Below are positions 9,625 through 19,543 of a DNA stretch of 41,856 nt, piece by piece. The notes below the pieces were generated by a model. That model was not told the origin of the DNA and did not search any database. It was given only the letters and a program-made list of their open reading frames with translations. The DNA lies in the NCBI GenBank assembly GCA_905236645.1, contig CAJOMZ010000010.1, forward strand, positions 1 to 41,856, in the 5' to 3' direction. This stretch comes from an uncultured Bacteroidales bacterium (lineage in GTDB: Bacteria > Bacteroidota > Bacteroidia > Bacteroidales > P3). Within the stretch, counting starts at the first letter, position 1. Each line of letters opens with the position of its first letter. The translations under genes and the position numbers were made by a program.

Positions 9625-12387
9625 TCAGCTACACTTCGACCATCCACAGTTGGTGCAGTGCTTGCAGCCGCTGCTGTAGACGACGGTTTTCTGGCCGCAG
9701 TCGGGGCACACCTCGTCGGTGGCAGTGCCGTCCTTGATGTAGCGTCGCAGGGCGCGGGCCACGCCGTTCTTCCAGGTGGTGATGGAGTCCTCGTCGAAGT
9801 TCAGCTTCTCAATAAGGTCAACCACATTGGGTATCGGCATACCGTGGCGCAGGATGCCCGAGATGAGCTTGGCGTAGTTCCAGTATTCCTGCTTGAAGGT
9901 GCGCGAGAGGCCCTCCATCGTCACCTTGTAGCCGTCCGAGTCGAGATACTGGAAGTCGTAGCGGGCGTGCTCATAGCCCTGTTCCTTGACGCGGATCACC
10001 CAGCCCTTTTCGACAAAGGGAGGCAGGTAGAAGTTGGTGGCGCGGCCGGTGAAGATTTCGTAGGGGCGGCCCTCATACATACCGACCACGGCAATCCAGT
10101 CTTCGCGGTTGTTCTTGAAACGGACAATCTCGGCCTCGAGCTTTTTGGGGCGCTTGGGGGCCTTGGTCTCGGCAAACTGCGGGGTGCTCTGCTCGTCGTT
10201 GCTTACCAGCACTCCGTGGCGGCTGCCGTCGCGGTAGATGGTGCAGCCTTTGCAGCCTGATTTCCAAGCGGTCTCGTAGATTTCACGGACAATCTCTTTC
10301 GAGGTCTCTTTGGGGATGTTGACGGTGACGCTGATGGAGTGGTCGACCCACTTTTGGATGGCGCCCTGCATCTTGACCTTGTTCACCCAGTCGATGTCGG
10401 CCGAGGTAGCCTTGTAGTAGGGCGACTGCTCAATTATCTTGTTGAGGTCGGCGTCCTTCATCGACATCACCTCATCGGCGTCGTAGCCGTTGACCTTCAG
10501 CCAGTCGATGAACTTGGGGTGGAACACGTTGTACTCCTCGAAATAGTCGCCGCTCTGGTCCTGGACAATCTTGTGCTTGGAGGTGTCCTTGTCGTTGGGG
10601 TTTATTTTCTTGCGGCGCTTGTACGACACAAGGAATACGGGCTCTATGCCCGATGTTGTCTGAGTGCAGATGCTCACGGTGCCCGTCGGGGCGATGGTGA
10701 GCAGGGCTATGTTGCGGCGGCCGTAGGTCAGCATATCGGTGTAGAGCTGGGGGTCGGCCTCGGCCAGGCGCTGGATGAAGGGGTTGAGCTTCTCGCGGTT
10801 TGCATCATAGATGGGGAAGCAGCCGCGCTCCTTGGCCATCGTGACCGATGAGCCGTAGGCGCTGCAGGCCAGTGCGCGCTGCACGCTGACCGCAAATTCC
10901 GTGGCCTCTTCGGTGCCGTAACGCAGGCCGAGAGCGGCCAGCATATCGCCTTCGGCGGTGATGCCGAAGCCCGTGCGACGACCTTCGAGGCACTTCATCT
11001 TTATGTTGAGCCAGAGGTTCTTCTCTACCGACTTTATCTCTTCGCTTTCCGGGTCGGTCTCTATCTTGGCGATTATAGCCTCGACCTTCTCAAGTTCAAG
11101 GTCGATAAGGTCGTCCATCAGGCGCTGGCCCATAGCCACGTGTTTCCTGAAGAGCTCGAAGTTGAACTTGGCTTGAGGCGTGAAGGGGTTTTCCACATAG
11201 CTGAAAAGGTTGATGGCCTGCAGCCTACAGCTGTCGTAAGGGCACAGCGGTATCTCGCCGCAGGGGTTGGTGCTGACGGTGCGGTAGCCGCAGTCGGCAT
11301 AGCAGTCGGGCACCGATTCGCGGAGGATGGTGTCCCAGAACAGGACGCCGGGCTCGGCGCTCGACCAGGCGTTGGCGATGATCTTGTTCCAGAGGGCCGA
11401 GGCGTCGATTTCCTTCTTGACAATGGGGTTGTCAGAATCGACGGGGTACTGCTGCACGAAGGGCTTGCCTTCCATAGCGCAGCGCATAAACTCATCGGTG
11501 ATTTTGACCGACACGTTGGCACCGGTAATCTTGCCTTGCTCGAGCTTGGCGTCAATGAACTTCTCGGAGTCGGGATGCTTTATCGATATCGAGAGCATCA
11601 GGGCGCCGCGGCGCCCGCCCTGCGCCACCTCGCGGGTGGTGTTGGAGTAGCGCTCCATAAAGGGCACGATGCCTGTCGACGTGAGGGCGCAGTTCTTGAC
11701 GGGGCTACCGCCAGGGCGTATGTGGCTGAGGTCGTGGCCCACGCCGCCGCGACGCTTCATAATCTGCACCTGCTCCTGGTCTATCTTCATTATGCCGCCA
11801 TACGAGTCGCTGTTGCCGCTGTTGCCGATGACAAAGCAGTTGGAAAGCGACACCACCTGGAAGTTGTTGCCTATGCCCGACATCGGGCTGCCCTGCGGGA
11901 TGATGTAGCGGAAGTCCTTGAGCAGGCCGTAGATCTCTTCCTCGCTCATCGGGTTGGGGTACTTGCGCTCAATGCGTGCAAACTCCGATGCAATGCGGCG
12001 ATGCATCATATCGGGGTTCTGCTCATAGATTTTGTTGACGTCACGCAGTGCGTACTTGTTCATCCATACATTGGCAGCCAACTCGTCGCCGCGGAAATAA
12101 TCCACCGACGACTTCATAATCTCATCCGTGGTGTACTGTTTGTACGTTTTCTTCTCTGTTTTGTCCATTTTCGGTGTGCTGACTTTCGTCTCTTTTGTTA
12201 CTTTTTTTAATGATGTATTTTCGGCAGGCTGACTGGCAGGGGCCTGGGCATTAACAGCCTCGGTATTATGCAACATACTGTCGGAATGCTTTTTATCCGA
12301 CTTGGAAGCGCGTGGTGTAGACTTGCCTTTCTTTGGCTCTGGAGCCGCAGAATCCCCAAAGTCCAAAATTAAATCATTCCCTTTCAT
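9625..12387 (-). CDS. nrdJ: Vitamin B12-dependent ribonucleotide reductase (class II)
   Basis: NPCGEIPL, FGITAEGDMLAALGLRYG, C-terminal CPDCGQKTVVYSSGCKHCTNCGWSKCS; internal ATG at 12387 preferred to track start 12447. Confidence 0.93.
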   Translation of the reverse strand: MKGNDLILDFGDSAAPEPKKGKSTPRASKSDKKHSDSMLHNTEAVNAQAPASQPAENTSLKKVTKETKVSTPKMDKTEKKTYKQYTTDEIMKSSVDYFRGDELAANVWMNKYALRDVNKIYEQNPDMMHRRIASEFARIERKYPNPMSEEEIYGLLKDFRYIIPQGSPMSGIGNNFQVVSLSNCFVIGNSGNSDSYGGIMKIDQEQVQIMKRRGGVGHDLSHIRPGGSPVKNCALTSTGIVPFMERYSNTTREVAQGGRRGALMLSISIKHPDSEKFIDAKLEQGKITGANVSVKITDEFMRCAMEGKPFVQQYPVDSDNPIVKKEIDASALWNKIIANAWSSAEPGVLFWDTILRESVPDCYADCGYRTVSTNPCGEIPLCPYDSCRLQAINLFSYVENPFTPQAKFNFELFRKHVAMGQRLMDDLIDLELEKVEAIIAKIETDPESEEIKSVEKNLWLNIKMKCLEGRRTGFGITAEGDMLAALGLRYGTEEATEFAVSVQRALACSAYGSSVTMAKERGCFPIYDANREKLNPFIQRLAEADPQLYTDMLTYGRRNIALLTIAPTGTVSICTQTTSGIEPVFLVSYKRRKKINPNDKDTSKHKIVQDQSGDYFEEYNVFHPKFIDWLKVNGYDADEVMSMKDADLNKIIEQSPYYKATSADIDWVNKVKMQGAIQKWVDHSISVTVNIPKETSKEIVREIYETAWKSGCKGCTIYRDGSRHGVLVSNDEQSTPQFAETKAPKRPKKLEAEIVRFKNNREDWIAVVGMYEGRPYEIFTGRATNFYLPPFVEKGWVIRVKEQGYEHARYDFQYLDSDGYKVTMEGLSRTFKQEYWNYAKLISGILRHGMPIPNVVDLIEKLNFDEDSITTWKNGVARALRRYIKDGTATDEVCPDCGQKTVVYSSGCKHCTNCGWSKCS

Positions 12388-12583
12388 ACAGAAAAGATTT
12401 TTAGTTGCACAAATACAAAATGTTATAACCTGTTGGGTCCTTGTCAATCAGATTGCTAAATTACAGAGAAGATTCCTTAAACACGCAAAAGGGATGATAT
12501 AATTATCAACATACATTTTAACAACGCCCGATAGTGCTGACTATCAGCCGTCAGCGCGGCACCGACGACTCGAGCAAAAAAGA

Positions 12584-12612
12584 AAGAGGATGCTCGCGGC
12601 GAGCATCCTCTT
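12584..12612. terminator. Rho-independent terminator
   Basis: aagaggatgctcgc-g-gcgagcatcctctt. Confidence 0.8.
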
Positions 12613-12634
12613 GGCATTTCTCTGTAATAAAAGG

Positions 12635-13342
12635 CTACTTCACGACAAGCTTTTTGATGCCGTAAACGTTTGCACGCGACTTGATGCCATACATATAGAC
12701 ACCTGCAGGCAAGCTACTGACATCCACCTGCATACAGCCTTCGCCGTCATTGAGGGGCACCTCGCGCACAACGGTGCCGGTCATATTGTAGACTACCAGC
12801 AGGCTGTTGGCATCGGCATTGCTGTAGCTGATGCTTACCGTCGACACGGCGGGGTTGGGGAAAGCATTAACGAGGCAGCTCTGGCTTGCCTCGGCAATGC
12901 CGGTGTTGTTCTTGTTGTAGACCCTGGTGTAGAATTCGAAGCGCACGCTGGTATTGTTGGTATCGTATACGCTGATTTTGAACAGGCCTGTAGGAGCGTC
13001 GGCGGGCACGGTGTAGTCGATGTGCACGTCGTCATAAACGCCGTTGCCTTCGATTGTGAACGGAGCCGATGTGGTGCCCGACACGCAAAGCAAGCCGGTG
13101 CATATCGACCAGATTTCGGTTGTGGTATTGTCAATCTTTTCTGCAGCAATGCGGCACACTCTGTTCGATGAGCCGTTGTTGTGGAATGCCGGCGTGAACT
13201 GGATTTCGTCGTTGGCACCTGCTTTCAGGTTGATGGTGTCGCCGTTCTGGAGATTGCTTTCGTTATACGAAACCGTAAGCACCTGCGCCTGTGCAAATGC
13301 TACGCAACCAATTAATAATGCGGATAATAAAATACGTTTCAT
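12635..13342 (-). CDS. Secreted protein with type IX secretion (Por) C-terminal sorting domain
   Basis: Signal peptide MKRILLSALLIGCVAFAQAQ; tail FPNPAVSTVSISYSN...LPAGVYMYGIKSRANVYGIKKLVVK. Confidence 0.85.
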   Translation of the reverse strand: MKRILLSALLIGCVAFAQAQVLTVSYNESNLQNGDTINLKAGANDEIQFTPAFHNNGSSNRVCRIAAEKIDNTTTEIWSICTGLLCVSGTTSAPFTIEGNGVYDDVHIDYTVPADAPTGLFKISVYDTNNTSVRFEFYTRVYNKNNTGIAEASQSCLVNAFPNPAVSTVSISYSNADANSLLVVYNMTGTVVREVPLNDGEGCMQVDVSSLPAGVYMYGIKSRANVYGIKKLVVK

Positions 13343-13399
13343 ACTATTAATAATTAAATTTTAGCGATGCAAAAATAGACAAATTTTCCAATACGGCAA

Positions 13400-14089
13400 T
13401 TATTTCTTTGCCAGCCCTATCAATTCGTCGACGACCTTCTTGACGCCCGTGCCTGCTTTTTCCTGTATCACAGTGATGTTGCGCGACACCGTCACCGCCT
13501 TGGGGTCGACAAGATAGCAGGGGCTGGTGCGTGGCACATAGTGAATCAACCCTGCTGCAGGATAGACATTCAACGATGTCCCTACGACAATGAAGTAGTC
13601 GCACACCTCGCACAGCTGCGCTGCAGGCTCGATGTTGGGCACCGCCTCGCCGAACCAGACAATATGCGGACGCAACTGGGTTCCGTCCGGAGCCTTGTCG
13701 CCCAGGTGGATGTCGTTGTAACCGATATCAACAATCAGGTTGCTGTCGCGCTCGCTGCGTGCCTTGGTCAGCTCGCCGTGCAGGTGCAGCACACTCTTCG
13801 AGCCGGCCTGCTCGTGCAGGTTGTCCACATTCTGTGTCACAATCTGCACGTCATAAAACTCTTCCAATCTCACCAGTTGCCGGTGCCCCTCATTGGGCTT
13901 GACGGCAGCCAGTTGGCGACGGCGCTGGTTGTAGAAATCCAGCACCAGGGCCTTGTCCTTGGCGTAGCCTTCTGGCGTAGCCACATCCTCAACGCGGTAC
14001 TGCTCCCACAGGCCGTCACTGTCGCGGAAGGTGCTGATTCCGCTCTCGGCACTGATGCCAGCGCCGGTAAGTACAACAATCTTTTTCAT
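13400..14089 (-). CDS. cobB: Sir2-family NAD-dependent protein deacylase
   Basis: VVLTGAGISAESGISTFRDSDGLWE; VTQNVDNLHEQAGSKSVLHLHGEL. Confidence 0.93.
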   Translation of the reverse strand: MKKIVVLTGAGISAESGISTFRDSDGLWEQYRVEDVATPEGYAKDKALVLDFYNQRRRQLAAVKPNEGHRQLVRLEEFYDVQIVTQNVDNLHEQAGSKSVLHLHGELTKARSERDSNLIVDIGYNDIHLGDKAPDGTQLRPHIVWFGEAVPNIEPAAQLCEVCDYFIVVGTSLNVYPAAGLIHYVPRTSPCYLVDPKAVTVSRNITVIQEKAGTGVKKVVDELIGLAKK

Positions 14090-14091
14090 TA

Positions 14092-16065
14092 CTATAATAC
14101 TTTTATTTCAGTTCTTCGGTTCTCGCCCCTGCCCTCTTCGGTGTCGTTGGTGGCAACGGGTTGCGTCTCGCCATAGCCCTTGTAGGCCAGTCGGCCGGCG
14201 GCGATGCCCTTGCCTACGATATAGTCATACACCGCCTTGGCGCGCTGCTCCGACAGCCGCAGGTTGTCTTCCGGACGGCCCACGTTGTCCGTATGGCCGC
14301 CAAGCTCTATTTTCAGTGCAGGATTCTTCTCAAGCAGCTCCACGACCTTGTTCAGCTCATATTCCGACTCTTTAAGGATCTGCCATCGTCCCGTTTCAAA
14401 GAAGACGTTGTTCAAGGCTATGCGCTCGCCACTCTCGATGGGATGCAGCGTTATGTCCACGACAACAGGCTTCCAATTGTCGTATCCGTCATCCTCACGC
14501 TCCCACACCTCGCTCTGCGAGTGCATCAGGTAGCCGTCGGCACTGACGTGGAAGGCATAGACGCCGTCGGCAGGCAGACTGACTATGTATTGCCCGCTTT
14601 GTGCATCGCTCGAAGTGTTGGCCACCACACGGCCTTCCGTGATATCGACCACCTTGATGTCTGCAGCCACCTTCTGCCCTGTCTTGGCATTGGTCACGGT
14701 GCCCTTGAAGCATATCGCCACCGTCGGACGCGCCTGCTCGGGCAGGTCGAAGCTATACAAGTCCATCTTGCCGTAGCCGCCATCGCGTTCGGAAGCATAG
14801 ATGGCAGTCCGGCCATCGGCACTGACTATAAGGTTGTTGTCATCTCTCTCGGTATTGATCGGGTAGCCAAGATTCACCGGATCACTCCAAGGGCCGCCGT
14901 CAAATTGCCTGAACGACACAAAGAGGTCGAAGCCGCCCATTCCCTCGGGCCTGTTGCTGGAGAAATATAGCGTCCTGTCGTCGAAATGGATGAACGGCGA
15001 CATCTCGTCCCACTCTGTGTTTATCGTGGGCCCGAGGTTTTCAGGTTCCGTCCAGCGTCCGCCGTCGAAGGTGGTCTTCCAGATGTCCATACCGCCGTAG
15101 CCGCCCTTGCGGTTGCTCACGAAATAGAGCGTCTTGCCGTCGATCGAGAACGTTGGCTGGCCCTCCCAGGCACCGCTGTTCACCGTCGAGCCGAGGTTGC
15201 GCGGCTTGCTCCATTTGCCGGTCTTGTTCACGCACATATAAAGGTCGCAACGGCCGCCGCCGTCATTGCGGTTGCAGGCGGTGAAAAACATTATGCGTCC
15301 GTCCTGCGATATGCACTGCGCGCCCTCGTTGTCGTTGCTGTTCACCGGTTCGGGCATCCTTGCTGCCTTGCCCCACTTGCCGTCGGCCAGGGTGCTCACA
15401 TACAGGTCCTCCTCCTCTTTGGTGTCGGCGGTGGTAGTGGCCTTGCGCGGGAAGCGGCGCGTGAAGACCAGCGTCTGTCCGTCGACCGTAAGCGACGGCA
15501 GATACTCATCGTCCTTGCTGTTCACCGCCGCACCGAGGTTATGCGGATTGAAAGGCACGGGGTTGGCCAAAGCCTCCTTGCGGAAGCGGGCCTTCTTCAG
15601 ACAATTCTGTGCATCCAGCAAGGTCTCGTTCTGCCTCTTGTCCAACTCCAAGTATGTCTCGAAGCACTTGATGGCCTCGTCGAAATGTCCGTCATACAGT
15701 TCCAGCTTGCCCAAACTGACCCAGGCCGGCGTGAAGAACTCCCTGTTCCTCTCCACCACGGCGCGGTAGTGGCGTTTCGCCCCGTCGCGATAGTTGCGTG
15801 CCGCCAAGCCTTGTTCCTCCATCGATATGCGGTCGATGTCAGCCATCAAGTCGGCCAAAATCAGATGGGCCTCCAAAAAGCCGTCGTCCTCCTTCAACGC
15901 CTGCTCAAAACCGTTCATTGCGGCTTCGTTCTTGCCCTGATAGAGCGTCTCCATTGCACGCTCATACAGCCTGATAGCCTTCTTGTTATCGGTCGAGTAG
16001 CTCTGCCCCTGCGCCACGGCAGCGAACAGGCAGAGCAATATCAGTATATGTTTCCTTATATTCAT
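14092..16065 (-). CDS. TPR-PD40 propeller-OmpA-family protein, PorE-like
   Basis: N-terminal TPRs, repeated propeller blades (LYFVSNRKGGYGGMDIW, LYFSSNRPEGMGGFDLF), OmpA tail IELGGHTDNVGRPEDNLRLSEQRAKAVYDYI. Confidence 0.85.
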   Translation of the reverse strand: MNIRKHILILLCLFAAVAQGQSYSTDNKKAIRLYERAMETLYQGKNEAAMNGFEQALKEDDGFLEAHLILADLMADIDRISMEEQGLAARNYRDGAKRHYRAVVERNREFFTPAWVSLGKLELYDGHFDEAIKCFETYLELDKRQNETLLDAQNCLKKARFRKEALANPVPFNPHNLGAAVNSKDDEYLPSLTVDGQTLVFTRRFPRKATTTADTKEEEDLYVSTLADGKWGKAARMPEPVNSNDNEGAQCISQDGRIMFFTACNRNDGGGRCDLYMCVNKTGKWSKPRNLGSTVNSGAWEGQPTFSIDGKTLYFVSNRKGGYGGMDIWKTTFDGGRWTEPENLGPTINTEWDEMSPFIHFDDRTLYFSSNRPEGMGGFDLFVSFRQFDGGPWSDPVNLGYPINTERDDNNLIVSADGRTAIYASERDGGYGKMDLYSFDLPEQARPTVAICFKGTVTNAKTGQKVAADIKVVDITEGRVVANTSSDAQSGQYIVSLPADGVYAFHVSADGYLMHSQSEVWEREDDGYDNWKPVVVDITLHPIESGERIALNNVFFETGRWQILKESEYELNKVVELLEKNPALKIELGGHTDNVGRPEDNLRLSEQRAKAVYDYIVGKGIAAGRLAYKGYGETQPVATNDTEEGRGENRRTEIKVL

Positions 16066-16105
16066 ACCCTCTATAACGGCCTATGCCTGCATTTATTGTG
16101 CAAAA

Positions 16106-16142
16106 AACGAGGGCGTCCTGCCATTGGCAGAGCGCCCTCGTT
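16106..16142. terminator. Terminator downstream of ackA
   Basis: aacgagggcg(t)...agcgccctcgtt inverted repeat. Confidence 0.7.
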
Positions 16143-16158
16143 GAATCGAAGTCAAGTC

Positions 16159-17358
16159 TTACTTGCCGTTGACCAGGCGGAAGGTGTCACTGGCGATGAC
16201 ATATTCCTCGTCGGTGGTGACGACCACGGTGGCCACCTTCGAGTCGGGAGTCGAGATGACGACATCTTCGCCCATCGTCTTGTCGTTCAGCTCCATATCG
16301 ACCTTGATGCCGAGGCATTCGAGACCTTCAAGGATTGGGTGGCGCATAAACCAGGCATTCTCGCCGATGCCGCCCGTGAAGAGCAGCAGGTCGCAGCCGC
16401 CCATCTCGGCCATATAGCCGCCGATGTAGCGCTTGACGCGCTGTGCAAACATATCGAAGGCGTAGGTGGCACGCTCGTCGCCGGCATCGCGACCAGCACG
16501 GATGTCGCGCATATCCTGCTTGTCGCCGCTGATGCCTATCAGACCGCTCTGCTTGTAGAGCAGCTTGGTCAGAGCCTTGCTGTCCATACCCTGGTCCATC
16601 AGATAGAGAAGCACGCCCGGGTCTACGTCACCGCAGCGGCTACCCATCAGCAGGCCTTCCAGCGCGGTCATACCCATAGTGGTGTCGAAGCTCTTGCCGT
16701 TCATAATGGCGGCAATGGAGGCGCCGCTGCCGAGGTGACAGCTGATGATCTTGAGGTCGTTCCAATCGCGACCAATCATCTTGGCGGCCTTCTCAGCGAC
16801 GAACTTGTGGCTGGTGCCGTGGAAGCCATAGCGACGGATGCCGTATTTCTCGTAATATTCGTAGGGCAGGCCGTAGAGATACGACTTAGGCGGCAGGGTG
16901 CTGTGGAATGCCGTGTCGAAGACCACTGCCTGAGGCACGCCGGGCAGCACCTCGCGCATAGCGTAGATGCCGGCCAGATTGCCGGGGGTGTGGAGCGGTG
17001 CCAAGTGCTCGAGGCTCTTGATCTGCTCTATCACCTTGTCGGTCACAAGGGCACTGTCCTTGAAAATCTCACCGCCGTGGGCAACGCGGTTGCCGACAGC
17101 GCCGATTTCCTTCAGATCCTTGATAACGCCTATCTTCGGGTCGGTCAGGGCCTTGAGGACAATCTTGATACCCTCTGTGTGGTTGGGGATAGGCAGCTGC
17201 TCATAGTGCTTCTCGCCGTTGAACTTGTGAGTGAACTCACCCATTTCGAGACCTATGCGCTCCAGCAGGCCCTTTGCCAATACAGCAGCATTGTTAGCCA
17301 TATCTACCAACTGATACTTGATAGACGAGCTACCGCAGTTAAGAACTAATATTTTCAT
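16159..17358 (-). CDS. ackA: Acetate kinase
   Basis: MKILVLNCGSSSIKYQLVDM; FDTAFHSTLPPKSYLYGLPYEYYEKYGIRRYGFHGTSH; LGSGASIAAI. Confidence 0.97.
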   Translation of the reverse strand: MKILVLNCGSSSIKYQLVDMANNAAVLAKGLLERIGLEMGEFTHKFNGEKHYEQLPIPNHTEGIKIVLKALTDPKIGVIKDLKEIGAVGNRVAHGGEIFKDSALVTDKVIEQIKSLEHLAPLHTPGNLAGIYAMREVLPGVPQAVVFDTAFHSTLPPKSYLYGLPYEYYEKYGIRRYGFHGTSHKFVAEKAAKMIGRDWNDLKIISCHLGSGASIAAIMNGKSFDTTMGMTALEGLLMGSRCGDVDPGVLLYLMDQGMDSKALTKLLYKQSGLIGISGDKQDMRDIRAGRDAGDERATYAFDMFAQRVKRYIGGYMAEMGGCDLLLFTGGIGENAWFMRHPILEGLECLGIKVDMELNDKTMGEDVVISTPDSKVATVVVTTDEEYVIASDTFRLVNGK

Positions 17359-17587
17359 TGTTTATATTTGTTTTTGATTATTATATTTGTTTGAATTTCT
17401 TTGTATTATATGGATATGTAGCCGATACTTCAGTTTCCAAAAATACGTTTTTTCTCCGAATTGTCAAATTTTTTAACAAAAGGAATGATACTCATATCTG
17501 TGAATAGTACTTTTTCCTCTGCGGACTACAAAGTCAAAGGCCTGCATTCCTGTCGTTGCCTTGTCGCTTTGCCAATGCTTGGAGGCG

Positions 17588-18043
17588 CTATTCCACTTTT
17601 GTCCAGTATACTGACTCGCTGATGCCAATCAGCGAACCCTTTACGCGCAGACGTCCGTCGCCGGTGAACTCAATGTGCAGATTTGCTCGCATTCCGCGTT
17701 GCGGGTCGTAAATCTTGGTGTCGTCCCAGCAGTGCTTTTTGGCGTTGTATTTCAGCCCTGTGAAGAGGACAACACGGTCGTATGGTGTCGTCCGAAGCTC
17801 TTTGTTGGGATTTTTCGTGTCCAGCAGTTTGTTGCCTTTGGCATCACGGTCTTTCTCCATCCAGATCATTTGTCCGCGATAAGTGCCGTTGGTCAGTTTC
17901 ACGATTTTGATTTTGTAACTGTTGTCACCCTGCTTTGCCTTGTAAACACCTATTATGTTGTCGGCATTGTCGTTACGGGTGTTTTGTGCCATTGCAGGAC
18001 CCAAGCCGAGCAATAGGACAAAAAGTAAAATTATACGTTTCAT
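17588..18043 (-). CDS. DUF2147-family exported protein
   Basis: Signal peptide; ADNIIGVYKAKQGDNSYKIKIVKLTNGTYRGQMIWMEK...DPQRGM. Confidence 0.65.
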   Translation of the reverse strand: MKRIILLFVLLLGLGPAMAQNTRNDNADNIIGVYKAKQGDNSYKIKIVKLTNGTYRGQMIWMEKDRDAKGNKLLDTKNPNKELRTTPYDRVVLFTGLKYNAKKHCWDDTKIYDPQRGMRANLHIEFTGDGRLRVKGSLIGISESVYWTKVE

Positions 18044-18086
18044 ATCTGTGAATTGTTGTTGGTGATTATACTTAGTGGACTGTATT

Positions 18087-19535
18087 TTAGTCGTTTGTTA
18101 GTTGTGTTCTGCGCAGGTCAAGCAGCCTTCGTCGTGCCACTATATAGGTGGTGTGACGGTCGGTGATTGCGTTTTGAGCCTGCAGAAGCAATGTGTGAGC
18201 CTGAAGCACTTCAGTCAGCGTTGCGGCTCCTGCCTGGTAGTTCAGCGTCGCCAAACGGTAGCTTTCTTTTGCCACTTCGAGTGCCGACGAGTCGGATTTT
18301 ATGAGCAGTGCTGCATCGACCATATCGCTGTAGGCCTTCTCTTCCTCAAGTGCCAACATTTTGTTCAGGTGGTTCTGTTGCAGGCGCGCCTCGGCGATGC
18401 GCATTTCGTGTTGCCGCATTTTGTGTGTCGTTTCGTTCCAGCCCGTTATGGGGATGGACAGCGACAGCAGTGCCACAGCGTTGCCTCTGGCATCGTTCTT
18501 AAGGGTGTTGCCGTAGTAGGCTGCGCCTATCAGTGTCAGTTGCGGAAGTGCCTCGCCAAGGGTAAGCCTTTTACGGAGCTCCTCGACTTCAATGTTCAGT
18601 TGCAGCAGGCGTGTCTCTGGGCGCAGCGTGTCTCCAGTGTCCGAATAGCAGAACGGCAACAGGGACGGCGTGTCGTCCTGTGGTTCCTCAAAGACCAGGC
18701 TATCGCTGTAGTCGATGCCTATTTGGTTGCACAGCAGCCGTTTCGACAGTCGTATGCCGCTGGCCAGCTGTTGCTGGCTGGCCAACATCTCGTTCCGCTT
18801 CAGCTCCACCTGTAGTGCATCGGAACGGGTTACCAGTCCGTTGGCCAGTGCCGTCTGCACGGTGCGGTCCAGCGAGTCGATGAGCGACAGCGCTGCACTT
18901 ATGGTGGCCTTTTTTTGCTGCAGGCCAGTGACAAGGTAATAGGACGATTCGATGTTCTCGATGACATCACGCATTTTCATTTCGGCTTGCAGTTCGGCGG
19001 CTTCTATGCCAAGGGTGGCCAGCCTGTTGCCTGTCGTTATGCGGCCTCCCGCGTAAAGTGGCTGCGCAGCGACAATCGAGCCGGCGGCACCTCTCTTCAT
19101 CAGCGACACCTCGTTTTGGACATCGTTTTCGCTGGAAACAAGGTCATAAATCTCCGTGAGCATCTCGCGCATATCGTTCGACTGGATGTCATCGATGCCG
19201 AATTGTATCAGTGGACTTGCCGCCAGGTAGCCAATGCCGTTCAGACTCACTTGCGGTAAAAACTTTGTGAACGCCTGTCGCTTCACCTCCTGAGCCTGTT
19301 CTATGTCCATCTGCGAGGTTCGTATTTCCACGTTGTTGCGTCGGGCTAATGCCAGGCAGCTGTCGAGGGTCATGGTCTGTGATTGTGCTGTGCCTGCCGC
19401 CATCAGCAGGCATACGGTTATGCTAACGCAAAACAGGGTTCTTCTCAAGGTGATGTCGCCCAGTCGCGCCAAAGCAGGCTTGCCCCTTTTCGCCAGGTTT
19501 GCCACAGACGTTCTCGATATGATGGTATGTTTCAT
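18087..19535 (-). CDS. TolC-family outer membrane efflux protein
   Basis: MTLDSCLALARRNNVEIRTSQMDIEQAQ...YQAGAATLTEVLQAHTLLLQAQN. Confidence 0.9.
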   Translation of the reverse strand: MKHTIISRTSVANLAKRGKPALARLGDITLRRTLFCVSITVCLLMAAGTAQSQTMTLDSCLALARRNNVEIRTSQMDIEQAQEVKRQAFTKFLPQVSLNGIGYLAASPLIQFGIDDIQSNDMREMLTEIYDLVSSENDVQNEVSLMKRGAAGSIVAAQPLYAGGRITTGNRLATLGIEAAELQAEMKMRDVIENIESSYYLVTGLQQKKATISAALSLIDSLDRTVQTALANGLVTRSDALQVELKRNEMLASQQQLASGIRLSKRLLCNQIGIDYSDSLVFEEPQDDTPSLLPFCYSDTGDTLRPETRLLQLNIEVEELRKRLTLGEALPQLTLIGAAYYGNTLKNDARGNAVALLSLSIPITGWNETTHKMRQHEMRIAEARLQQNHLNKMLALEEEKAYSDMVDAALLIKSDSSALEVAKESYRLATLNYQAGAATLTEVLQAHTLLLQAQNAITDRHTTYIVARRRLLDLRRTQLTND

Positions 19536-19543
19536 AACAACAG

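Noticed and set aside
14986-17349. 787-aa plus-strand ORF spanning the PorE-like gene and ackA
   Set aside because: Antisense to two strong genes; long only because of codon bias.
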